Shown: piece by piece, positions 45,124 to 53,288 of the stretch
Layout: the number at the start of each line of letters is the position of its first letter
Position numbering within the stretch: position 1 is the stretch's first letter
NCBI RefSeq assembly: GCF_000374485.1
Contig: NZ_KB894491.1
Location: 682,203 to 746,202 of the forward strand
Direction of reading: 5' to 3'
DNA: 64,000 nucleotides
Source: Algicola sagamiensis DSM 14643
Lineage (GTDB): Bacteria > Pseudomonadota > Gammaproteobacteria > Enterobacterales > Alteromonadaceae
Program-made: the position numbers and the translations under genes
The notes under the pieces: generated by a model
What the model was told of the DNA's origin: nothing
Database searches by the model: none
Seen by the model: only the letters and a program-made list of their open reading frames with translations

Positions 45124-47336
45124 TCCTCTACTTTCGACACCATACCTGGGCAATCCTTTCAGGCATTGGCATCATGCTTTTGATGGTTCTGCTTCAGTTT
45201 AGCCCTTTGGAAATCACTCAGCGTTTGCTGGCTCGGTTTGACGGGATCATTTATGACAACAAAATGCGCCATCTCATTCCAGCAAAACTTTATGACAATG
45301 TTTCGATTGTGATCATTGATATTGATGAAAAAAGCATTAAAGAAGAAGGCCGATTTCCTTGGAGCCGCCGTAAAGTTGCTCAGTTAATCAACCAGCTTTC
45401 AGAAGCTGGGGTGATCATGACTGCATTCGATGTGTTATTTTCCGAATCCGAGCGGCACCCGCTTGATGAAATCAATACGGTACTTCAAGAAAAGTCACAG
45501 CAGATCCCAGAAAATTTATTACCTTTGCGACCCGTATTAGATGCGGATTTAGCAATGACAGAAGCGATGACCGAGCATGAGGTTATCCTGGGAACTATTT
45601 TTCAACAGGATGAAATGGTTCGGATTAATCAACTCCCGCAAAACACCAGCTTGGTTTTTCAAACGCCAGAGCACGCATCAAGTATCAAGCATTTAACCTA
45701 CACCGGATTTACCACCAGCCTACCTGCATTGAATGATGTCTCTGCTGGTTTTGGGTTTATCAATGCGATTAATGATCCCGATGGCTTTATTCGCAAAGGT
45801 GCACTCCTCATTGAGCATGGGGGCAAGTTTTACCCCAGCCTTTCAGTCGAAATGGCCAGACTGTATATGTTGCTAGATGAAACCATCATCTTGACCAATG
45901 AACATGGAGAACAGCCCGTGATCTCTGGATTAAAGCTTGGAGAGTTAGACATTTCGACAGACGCACGAGGACAAGTATTGATCCCCTATGTCGGACCACA
46001 ACGGAGCTTTCCATATATATCAGCCACAGATGTCTTAAAAGGAACTGTTGATCCGGATATTCTCAGCGAAAGCCTAGCGATTGTCGGAACCTCTGCTGTT
46101 GGGCTAAGTGATTTAAGAACGACGCCAGTCGGTGTCCTCTATCCTGGTGTTGAAGTTCACGCGAATTTACTCAATGCACTCATTCACCCAGAAAATATGA
46201 TTGCCCGACCCGACTGGTGGCAAGGTGCAACCCTGCTGATTTTACTGATCATCGGCCTCCTCATGGCATTTATTTATCCAATGTTAGGGCCATTGGTGAT
46301 GCTCGCCTGTTCGCTATTTATCTTAATGGGGCTCATTGGTAGTAACTTGTACTTATGGCAAAAGGCTCATCTCGATCTGCCCTTAGCATCCTCTTTATAT
46401 CTATTGGTTTTTGGCACTTTATTTTACTTCCTGCGTGGCTTTTTGATGGAAGCATCATCTCGCCGACAAATCAAAGGAATATTCGACCAATACGTGCCAC
46501 CTGCCCATATCGATGAAATGCTGGAACACCCAGAGATGGCAACGCTGGAAGGTGAACGGAGAGAAATGACTGTCCTATTTTCTGATATTCGCAGCTTTAC
46601 GTCGATTTCGGAAAAACTCAGTGCAAATGAACTCAAAAATATGCTCAACCGTTACTTTTCACCCATCACAAAGATCATTTTTGAAAATCAAGGCACCATT
46701 GATAAATACGTGGGTGACATGGTCATGGCATTTTGGAATGCCCCGCTCACCGATCCAAAGCATGCCGAAAACTGTGTCATTGCAGCCTTTGAGATGCAAC
46801 GGCAAACTGCGCTCCTTCGAGATGAATTCTGGAAAGACCATTTGCCCCAGGTTTATGTTGGCATCGGCATTAACACCGGTTTTATGAATGTCGGTGACAT
46901 GGGATCCGAATACCGCAGAGCTTATACCGTCCTCGGGGATGCAGTGAATTTAGGCTCACGTTTGGAAGGACTTACAAAATTTTATGGTGTCGAGATTTTG
47001 ATAAGCGAATCAACCAAAGCGTTATGCCCCAAAATTCTATGTAAAACGGTCGATAAAGTGAAGGTCAAAGGAAAGGACGAAGCGGTAACTATTTACGAAC
47101 CCATCGATACTGAAAGTGAAGAATCCCCAGATAAAGAAGAAGTAACCCTTCATGAACAAGGGTTCAATGCCTATTTAGAGCAAAATTGGGAAAAGGCATT
47201 ATTCATTTTCAACGATCTCCACAAGCGAAGTAAAAACACCCAGTTATACTCAATGTATATCGAACGTATTGATGCGTTGAAAAGTCAGCAGCTCCCAGCA
47301 GATTGGGATGGCTCATTTACGCATACGAGCAAGTAG
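45105..47336 (+). CDS. CHASE2-domain class III adenylate/guanylate cyclase
   Basis: 743 residues. One N-terminal membrane helix, an extracytoplasmic CHASE2 sensor (about 40-345), then three closely spaced helices (about 365-445) and a class III cyclase domain (about 470-665). Metal-binding Asp494 (VLFSDIRSF) and Asp538 (YVGDMVMAF) are present, as is the VLGDAVNLGSRLEG segment with the transition-state Asn/Arg. The short C-terminal part is a TPR-like helix pair. The GTG start lies within the MBL gene. CHASE2 cyclases next to FecR-domain proteins are a recurring bacterial pairing, suggesting the exported FecR protein or its partners feed the sensor. Confidence 0.92.
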   Translation: MSEPALVLYFRHHTWAILSGIGIMLLMVLLQFSPLEITQRLLARFDGIIYDNKMRHLIPAKLYDNVSIVIIDIDEKSIKEEGRFPWSRRKVAQLINQLSEAGVIMTAFDVLFSESERHPLDEINTVLQEKSQQIPENLLPLRPVLDADLAMTEAMTEHEVILGTIFQQDEMVRINQLPQNTSLVFQTPEHASSIKHLTYTGFTTSLPALNDVSAGFGFINAINDPDGFIRKGALLIEHGGKFYPSLSVEMARLYMLLDETIILTNEHGEQPVISGLKLGELDISTDARGQVLIPYVGPQRSFPYISATDVLKGTVDPDILSESLAIVGTSAVGLSDLRTTPVGVLYPGVEVHANLLNALIHPENMIARPDWWQGATLLILLIIGLLMAFIYPMLGPLVMLACSLFILMGLIGSNLYLWQKAHLDLPLASSLYLLVFGTLFYFLRGFLMEASSRRQIKGIFDQYVPPAHIDEMLEHPEMATLEGERREMTVLFSDIRSFTSISEKLSANELKNMLNRYFSPITKIIFENQGTIDKYVGDMVMAFWNAPLTDPKHAENCVIAAFEMQRQTALLRDEFWKDHLPQVYVGIGINTGFMNVGDMGSEYRRAYTVLGDAVNLGSRLEGLTKFYGVEILISESTKALCPKILCKTVDKVKVKGKDEAVTIYEPIDTESEESPDKEEVTLHEQGFNAYLEQNWEKALFIFNDLHKRSKNTQLYSMYIERIDALKSQQLPADWDGSFTHTSK

Positions 47337-47347
47337 GACTTCTTATC

Positions 47348-48976
47348 GTGGCGAATGGTTATTCTGAAAAAGATGCGCTTGAGTATCTCATCAAACTCGG
47401 TATTGAGCTTTCCAGTGAGTCAGATACAACGCTGTTACTCGAACATATTTTGCTGGGTGCGAAGAACATTTGTAATGCGGATGGCGGAACGATTTATTCG
47501 GTCACTCCACAAAAAACCTTAAAATTCGAAACACTGCTCAATGATACTTTAGGGATGCATATGGGGGGATCAACTGGGAAAGAAATACCTTTCCCAGAAA
47601 TCCCACTCTATGTGGATAACGAACCGAATGCGAATGCACTTGTTGCTTATGCAGTTGCCACCGACCAGATCATCAATATTCCTGATGTGTATGCCTGCAC
47701 AATCTATAACTTAAGCGCTGCTCGAGAAATGGACAAAAAGACGGGCTATCATACACAATCTGTTCTCACGATTCCCCTCAAGAATCACGAAGATGAAATC
47801 ATCTCCGTGATCCAGCTCATCAACTCTCAGCGTAATCATGAAATTGTGCCTTTTCATGCCGATATCGTTGAGCTGATCCGTTCACTGGCCTCACTTGCTG
47901 CCGTTGCACTCACCAATAGACAGCTCATTGAAGGCATGGCAGAACTATTCGAATCATTCACAAAAATGATCGCTAAAGCCATCGACGAAAAGTCCCCATA
48001 TACGGGGGGGCACTGCCGACGCGTCCCTGTATTGACCATGATGATTGCCGAAGCTGTGCACAACACCGAAGATGGTCCGATGGCTGAGTTTCGAATGACA
48101 GAAAAAGATCGCTACGAACTGAGCACTGCCGGATGGATGCATGACTGTGGCAAAATTGCCATCCCAGAATATGTTATGGATAAGGCAGCGAAGCTAAGTA
48201 CTGTATTTGATCGCATTGAACTGGTTGATGCCAAAATAGAAATTGCGCTCAGAGATCTGGAGTTAAAATACAAAGAAGATGCGCTGGAGCTGTTATCCCA
48301 AGGCAGCTCTGACTTTTCTGCCATTAAAGCTGAATTTGATAAAGCACATGCACAACTGGAAGATGACCGGGATTTTCTGCGTAAAGCCAATATTGGTGGT
48401 GAGTTTATGACGGAAGAAGATCAACAGCGGGTGTATGATATTGCGAAGCGGAATAAGATCTCGATTGATTATCAGGAACAACCGCTGTTAACCGATGAAG
48501 AGATCTATAATCTCAAAATCGCCAGAGGCACACTCACCCCGGAAGAGCGAACCATCATTAATCATCACATGGATATCACCATTGAAATGCTCGAATCTCT
48601 TCCCTTCCCGAAGCACCTCCGCAATGTGCCTGAATATGCAGGGGGTCACCATGAAAAAATGGACGGCACGGGTTACCCTAAAGGACTTAAACGAGATGAA
48701 ATGTCTGTCCCTGCGCGAATGATGGCAATCGCAGATATTTTTGAAGCGCTGACCGCTGCTGACCGACCCTACAAGCCTGCCAAACCAGTATCTGAATGCT
48801 TGTTTATCATGGGTAAAATGAAACAGGGTGATCATATAGATCCAGATCTATTCGATATATTTATCGACCAAGAGGTTTACCTCCAGTACGCCAATGCACA
48901 CTTAAAAGAAGAACAAATGGACGAAATTGACCTGAACAAAATCCCGGGATATATTCCAAAAGATCAACGCTCTTGA
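47348..48976 (+). CDS. GAF-HD-GYP c-di-GMP phosphodiesterase
   Basis: 542 residues from the GTG at 47348, 11 bp after the cyclase stop with AGGA ahead (an ATG at 47303 overlaps the cyclase gene and lacks a site). A GAF domain fills about 25-190. The HD-GYP domain follows: GGHCRRVPVL, MHDCGKIAIP with His265/Asp266, then a helical insertion of about 100 residues, and GGHHEKMDGTGYPKG (His434/His435 and the GYP motif), so the catalytic set is complete. It hydrolyses c-di-GMP, joining that second messenger to the cyclase in the same operon. Its end overlaps the opposite-strand acetyltransferase gene by 13 bp. Confidence 0.93.
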   Translation: MANGYSEKDALEYLIKLGIELSSESDTTLLLEHILLGAKNICNADGGTIYSVTPQKTLKFETLLNDTLGMHMGGSTGKEIPFPEIPLYVDNEPNANALVAYAVATDQIINIPDVYACTIYNLSAAREMDKKTGYHTQSVLTIPLKNHEDEIISVIQLINSQRNHEIVPFHADIVELIRSLASLAAVALTNRQLIEGMAELFESFTKMIAKAIDEKSPYTGGHCRRVPVLTMMIAEAVHNTEDGPMAEFRMTEKDRYELSTAGWMHDCGKIAIPEYVMDKAAKLSTVFDRIELVDAKIEIALRDLELKYKEDALELLSQGSSDFSAIKAEFDKAHAQLEDDRDFLRKANIGGEFMTEEDQQRVYDIAKRNKISIDYQEQPLLTDEEIYNLKIARGTLTPEERTIINHHMDITIEMLESLPFPKHLRNVPEYAGGHHEKMDGTGYPKGLKRDEMSVPARMMAIADIFEALTAADRPYKPAKPVSECLFIMGKMKQGDHIDPDLFDIFIDQEVYLQYANAHLKEEQMDEIDLNKIPGYIPKDQRS

Positions 48977-49596
48977 TCATACGCATGATAAGCTGATTCC
49001 AAAGCTTCAACATCACTCGCTGTGATGAGATGCTGTAAAGCTGAGAATTTATCTTCGGACATCTCGTAAAGCTTTAACTTCAGCAGGCGCTCGATGATTT
49101 CTGGCTCAAAGCGATACTGAATCAGTTTTGCTGGATTACCGCCAACGATTGAATAGGGTGGTACATCATTCGCAACAACAGAGTTTGCAGCAATCACAGC
49201 ACCTTCTCTGATACGAACACCTGGCATGATCATCGCCCGCATACCTATCCAGGCTCCATCGTCAATGACGGTATCCCCTTTTCCTTCATATGATGCCACT
49301 AAAGTCTCTAAGAATGGATAGCATGAGAACCAGTCCAGCCGGTGGGTATGATTTCCACCCATTAAAATGACAGCTTCCGCGGCAATGCAGACAAAGTTTC
49401 CAATGTAGAGCTGATCAATTTCCCACTGTGGATCCCAGTTTTGGGAGCTAAATTCATCACCATACAGATAACGGACAACACTTTCTTCAAAGCTCCCTGT
49501 CCACGCATCGCTGTAATAACTTCGAGTGCCTTTGATATGAATATTGGGATTCTTCACTGTCTCGTGCAGGTATTCAACTTTGGACCAATGTTTCAT
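48964..49596 (-). CDS. CatB-related hexapeptide O-acetyltransferase
   Basis: 210 residues from the ATG at 49596 (MKHWSKVEYLHET; an ATG at 49653 adds an unlikely tail). The xenobiotic acetyltransferase layout is clear: HSYYSDAWTGSFEESVVRYLYGD-like start, GNFVCIAAEAVILMGGNHTHRLDWFS with the catalytic His, then a left-handed beta-helix ending IVGGNPAKLIQYRF. Members acetylate chloramphenicol or streptogramins, but chromosomal versions are often sugar acetyltransferases; resistance cannot be inferred. Confidence 0.88.
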   Translation of the reverse strand: MKHWSKVEYLHETVKNPNIHIKGTRSYYSDAWTGSFEESVVRYLYGDEFSSQNWDPQWEIDQLYIGNFVCIAAEAVILMGGNHTHRLDWFSCYPFLETLVASYEGKGDTVIDDGAWIGMRAMIMPGVRIREGAVIAANSVVANDVPPYSIVGGNPAKLIQYRFEPEIIERLLKLKLYEMSEDKFSALQHLITASDVEALESAYHAYDQER

Positions 49597-49708
49597 GAGT
49601 TTTCCAAAAAAGAAGGAATTGTATTGATAAAGTGCTGAATAGAGCATGAACACGAGATACTGTGAAAGAATGCATCAGCTGTTTTTGTGGGTTAAATCTC
49701 AACTGTGT

Positions 49709-50155
49709 TTATTGATGTTCTGGTGTCGTATAATAACCTTCACCCTGGATCGTCACCACAATCCTTCTTGGCCCACCATGATTTCGATGTTCTCCCAAAT
49801 AAATGCCTTGCCACGTCCCCAAGTTCAATCGTCCCTGAGTCACTGGAACCGTCACGCTATTCCCAAGTAAACTGGCTTTGATATGGGCAGGCATATCATC
49901 TTCGCCCTCATAGTCATGGGTATACAGGAAAATATCTTCTGGCACAGAGCGTGTCATATGTGATTCCATATCAGCACGCACGGTGGGATCTGCATTCTCA
50001 TTAATCGTCAATGATGCGGATGTATGTTGAATAAAGATATGTGCCAGTCCAATAGAAAACTCTTTTAGCTCAGGAACGGCCGCGATCACCTCATCCGTGA
50101 TCAAGTGAAAACCACGAGCCCGTGCTTTGAGTTGAATTGGTTTTTGAAAAAACAT
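49709..50155 (-). CDS. YjbQ family protein (UPF0047)
   Basis: 148 residues, standard length: [43 protein letters not shown] with the conserved His/Asn/Asp, and [27 protein letters not shown] at the end. The family is a trimeric small protein with weak thiamin-phosphate synthase activity in E. coli. Single gene. Confidence 0.94.
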   Translation of the reverse strand: MFFQKPIQLKARARGFHLITDEVIAAVPELKEFSIGLAHIFIQHTSASLTINENADPTVRADMESHMTRSVPEDIFLYTHDYEGEDDMPAHIKASLLGNSVTVPVTQGRLNLGTWQGIYLGEHRNHGGPRRIVVTIQGEGYYTTPEHQ

Positions 50156-50513
50156 CGTTATGAATAAATAATCTGCGTCTTATTTGTATGGTATTGTGAT
50201 CGTATTCAAGCAAAAAGTCATTGTTTGTGAAAACGTTAAAATGAAAAACAAAATCACCTCTCAAGGACTGTAACAAAGTCAGACATCCGATGTAAATCAG
50301 TGAAACACCTTATCAAACTTAAGCCATAAAAAACAATTAACCTTCTGAGTTAAATCAGCTTTATTTCTTTTTTTGAATTCAAAACTGTCATTCGCCCTTC
50401 ACAGGAATCGTCGCTCTCGTTAGTATTTATTTTAGGTACATATGGTGAGCTTTTTTGATCTCCCACATCATTGTTCCCCCCAACCTCTGACATACTCGAA
50501 TTGAGGAAGCAAA
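50156..50513. other. Divergent intergenic region
   Basis: About 360 bases between yjbQ and the next gene. GAGGAAGC lies just ahead of the 50514 ATG. I see no convincing promoter, repeat or RNA. Confidence 0.4.
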
Positions 50514-51173
50514 ATGAAAAAATTATCAATATCACTTCTTGCTGGACTAACCATCACAGCATTCAATGTTGCAGCAAATGAATCTGGTGTACAACTTGCC
50601 GTTGATTGCACCTATGAATCATGCGCTTGTGAAGCAAAACAAGGTGAGCAAGGTAAAATTTTGGAGCAATACGGATCCGTGTTCCACATTCAATTGAATG
50701 AACAAAAAGATTGTTTAATCCCAGCAGAGAGCCTCATAATGACAGCGTCTGATGTTAAGCTTTCACCAGAATACAGTACAGAGAGTTCAAATCCCGCATT
50801 CCATGATGTTCTTGCCAGTAGTCCAAATATGGCAAATTACCTTTATAGCAATCAGATACAGCAAGAATCAAAAGTCGATGGCGATGTGATTTACACAAGA
50901 CAACACCCAGGTGCAAAAGTCGAAGCCGGCTTTGGCGAAGTACTCGCTGCCACAATGCCAAAATTTGATGCACGGTTTAGCCAAGGGATCAGCCCGTATT
51001 GGACTTTCCAAATTCGGCTCGCACGAGTCAATAGCGGCTCTAAGTGGCACAATTATGCGAAAAATCTACCGACAGGTATTCAAACCATTAAACGCCGTGC
51101 ACCAACACGCTGGATGAGTGAACGTGTAACAGCTTGGTCTTCTGTCAGAGAGTTCAAAGTGATCGTTTATTAA
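50514..51173 (+). CDS. Exported protein of unknown function
   Basis: 219 residues with a signal peptide ending at about Val-Ala-Ala (residue 21). Cys residues cluster near the mature N-terminus (VDCTYESCACEAKQG), then comes a loose middle and a basic C-terminus (IKRRAPTRWMSERVTAW). I recognise no domain. GAGGAAGC ahead of the ATG and the terminator after it suggest a single-gene transcript. Confidence 0.7.
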   Translation: MKKLSISLLAGLTITAFNVAANESGVQLAVDCTYESCACEAKQGEQGKILEQYGSVFHIQLNEQKDCLIPAESLIMTASDVKLSPEYSTESSNPAFHDVLASSPNMANYLYSNQIQQESKVDGDVIYTRQHPGAKVEAGFGEVLAATMPKFDARFSQGISPYWTFQIRLARVNSGSKWHNYAKNLPTGIQTIKRRAPTRWMSERVTAWSSVREFKVIVY

Positions 51174-51206
51174 ATAAGGACACCTCCAACGCAATCGGTT
51201 TCAACA

Positions 51207-51236
51207 AAAGCCATTTGTATCAATGAGTGGCTTTTT
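51207..51236. terminator. Hairpin terminator between convergent genes
   Basis: AAAAGCCA pairs with TGGCTTTT with an inner CATT/AATG helix; TTTTTT follows on the plus side and a poly-A tract serves the other strand. Confidence 0.75.
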
Positions 51237-51246
51237 TATTCGACTC

Positions 51247-51924
51247 TCACAAATGAGTTTCAATCACTTGGTAAATTACTTCCCAACATTGTTTGGGATT
51301 CGATTGAAGCAGAAAGTGACCACCATCAATGCTCTCATGGTGGACGATAGAAAACACCGATTCAAAGTCCGATATTGGAGCATGTACAAGACAATCATGT
51401 TTCGCACTCATTACTGTACATGGAATACTTACCTTTAATGTCGGTGGGGAAAGTTGAGCAACCTCATTCAGCCTGATATTTATTGTACTCACCTCGACCA
51501 TACCTAAGGCTCGATATAATAATGAAACAAGTTCAGGTGTCCAATGATGAAATAGCAATGGCCCAATAAACCTATCAGGAAGAAGTCGCTTTTTTACTAA
51601 ACCTAAAGGGAGATAATTCGCTAACCTTGCTAACTGTGAAGAACATCGTAAAAAACTAGCCACAAAAATCACATGCTTAATTTTCAATGCTCCATTTTGA
51701 CATAGCAGGTAACCAAGCATTCCAGAATAAGATTCTACCAATAGTATTACTTCTTTCTCACCAATTTCATCTGCTATATGAACGACTTGTTGCAGATAAT
51801 TCAATTGCGCGTGAAGTGGGATCACCTGAAAAGGGATATTTGCAGGCAATTCTTTCAAAAATGGCGCAAACAGCTCACCTGTACCATCCATCCCCGGTAA
51901 CATAATCAACATTTTTCTAAGCAC
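51247..51924 (-). CDS. Alpha/beta hydrolase
   Basis: 225 residues, no signal peptide. LIMLPGMDGTGELFAPFLKEL is the oxyanion region; the nucleophile elbow is VESYSGML (Ser67, with the usual G-x-S-x-G changed to E-S-Y-S-G); Asp is in AKHDCLV and His in DGGHFLLQSNP, completing the triad. The core length suggests a compact esterase or thioesterase. Substrate unknown. Confidence 0.85.
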   Translation of the reverse strand: MLRKMLIMLPGMDGTGELFAPFLKELPANIPFQVIPLHAQLNYLQQVVHIADEIGEKEVILLVESYSGMLGYLLCQNGALKIKHVIFVASFLRCSSQLARLANYLPLGLVKKRLLPDRFIGPLLFHHWTPELVSLLYRALGMVEVSTINIRLNEVAQLSPPTLKVSIPCTVMSAKHDCLVHAPISDFESVFSIVHHESIDGGHFLLQSNPKQCWEVIYQVIETHL

Positions 51925-52319
51925 CTTTTTGTACTATGCATACAATTATCTGCGAATAAGGATGAAGTCAAAAGTAGGATACTGAATTTATCTTTTTTCC
52001 TAGCCCTCTTGTGTACTCATCCACACAAAAATTCACAATATTGCGCGATTGTATCGTAAAAATAAGGGGTAATAACGAATAACCCATCCTTTTATCGCTC
52101 ATTCAAAACAATGACCTTTCATTATTCTGTCAGATAAACGTTATCATTCTGAAATAGATAAAACAGTAAAAAATATGAATATAATCAATACGAAAGGTCG
52201 GTGAAATCTCTTTATAAATCGTTGAAAATACATTCGATTTAAAACGTGTGTTTGAACTTCTCGTTGACACATCGTTTTATGTTCTAACCATTTATCCTAA
52301 GATGACAAAGGAAAAACAA
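51925..52319. other. AT-rich divergent intergenic region
   Basis: About 395 bases. The only notable feature is the hyphenated palindrome GATAA-ACG-TTATC at 52133-52145, a possible regulator site. No RNA gene or reliable promoter is seen. Confidence 0.4.
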
Positions 52320-52904
52320 ATGAGCGCTACACTCAAAACGATTGGTGTTACTGCACTGGCTTCATTGATTCTATCCCCCCTCGCTTCTGCGGATACTTAT
52401 AAAATCTCGGCCGATAGCGGATTAACAGATATTTACAGCTCTACTATCAATAAAACAATCAATGTCAATCCAAACCCTTCAGGCGTTGAGTCAGGCACCA
52501 TTGAAATTGATATCAACACAAGTACCGGCGCAATTACAATGGGTGGTGAAGATGATATTGTATTGGGTGACTTTAACGCATCTGTGAACTTTCTTGGTCT
52601 CACTACTTGGCATGCAGTTGCGACAGGCGTTTCTTTCAATCAATCAGCAACAGGCACTTTAGATGCAATGGGCAAGGCAACACTCACTTCTGGTGATGGT
52701 GACCCAGCTATTTATGTCAATACAGACTTCCAAGGATGCTCTGGTCTTGCTTGTCGTGTCATCATGAATGCTGATTTAGATGCAAAAAACTATACAGTTG
52801 AGATTGACTTTAGCGATGATTATTCTTCGTTCACATCAACCGCTGTCGGCTACACCAGCAATGGAACAAAAATGACGCTTGTATTGAATGGCGTTAAACA
52901 ATAA
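52320..52904 (+). CDS. Exported beta-rich protein of unknown function
   Basis: 194 residues from the ATG at 52320, preceded by AAAGGA (an in-frame upstream ATG-less extension exists but lacks a site). A signal peptide ends at Ala-Ser-Ala. The mature protein is acidic, Ser/Thr/Gly-rich and beta-like (TIEIDINTSTGAITMGG, ATLTSGDGDPAIYV) with one close Cys pair (QGCSGLACRVI). No family recognised. A hairpin terminator follows the stop. Confidence 0.7.
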   Translation: MSATLKTIGVTALASLILSPLASADTYKISADSGLTDIYSSTINKTINVNPNPSGVESGTIEIDINTSTGAITMGGEDDIVLGDFNASVNFLGLTTWHAVATGVSFNQSATGTLDAMGKATLTSGDGDPAIYVNTDFQGCSGLACRVIMNADLDAKNYTVEIDFSDDYSSFTSTAVGYTSNGTKMTLVLNGVKQ

Positions 52905-52926
52905 ATCAACTTGATTCCTTCTTTTC

Positions 52927-52946
52927 AGCGCCTACCCATAGGCGCT
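52927..52946 (+). terminator. Hairpin terminator
   Basis: AGCGCCTA pairs with TAGGCGCT around CCCA, then TTATTTCTCT. Confidence 0.75.
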
Positions 52947-53003
52947 TATTTCTCTCATTATGACGATCCTCCTACTCCTCGTGAAATAAGCTATTGTTTA
53001 TTA

Positions 53004-53269
53004 GGGTCTGTTAATCTTTCAGAAATGCACGCTGTTACCGCTGAAAAAGCATCAATTACGGCGCGAGGAGAGAAGTTTGGTCATTCCAAATGAACGACGA
53101 GCAACAAAGAGTGAGGCTTTTTCAGCCGTAACCCTTCGGGCTGGGGCTATTTTTACGCGCTATTGCGTTGTCAGTCGCTCATGTAGAGTGACTACTCTAC
53201 GCTCCATCCAGCCTTATATCGCGAAAAAATAGCCGCCAGCAGCGACATTAATGAAAGATTAACAGACCC
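53004..53269. mobile_element. 266-bp MITE with 17-bp perfect inverted ends and TTA duplication
   Basis: The ends are GGGTCTGTTAATCTTTC (53004-53020) and its exact reverse complement (53253-53269), flanked by TTA on both sides, as expected for a 3-bp target duplication of the T-N-A type made by some IS5-group transposases. No coding frame is inside. The interior has a copy of the 95-bp array module (53040-53127), a GTAGAG/CTCTAC hairpin, and a nested palindrome GGCTATTTTTACGCG / CGCGAAAAAATAGCC. The right end lies 20 bp before the peptide-transporter ATG. Confidence 0.9.
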
Positions 53270-53288
53270 TTACCTTTAAATTTTATGG

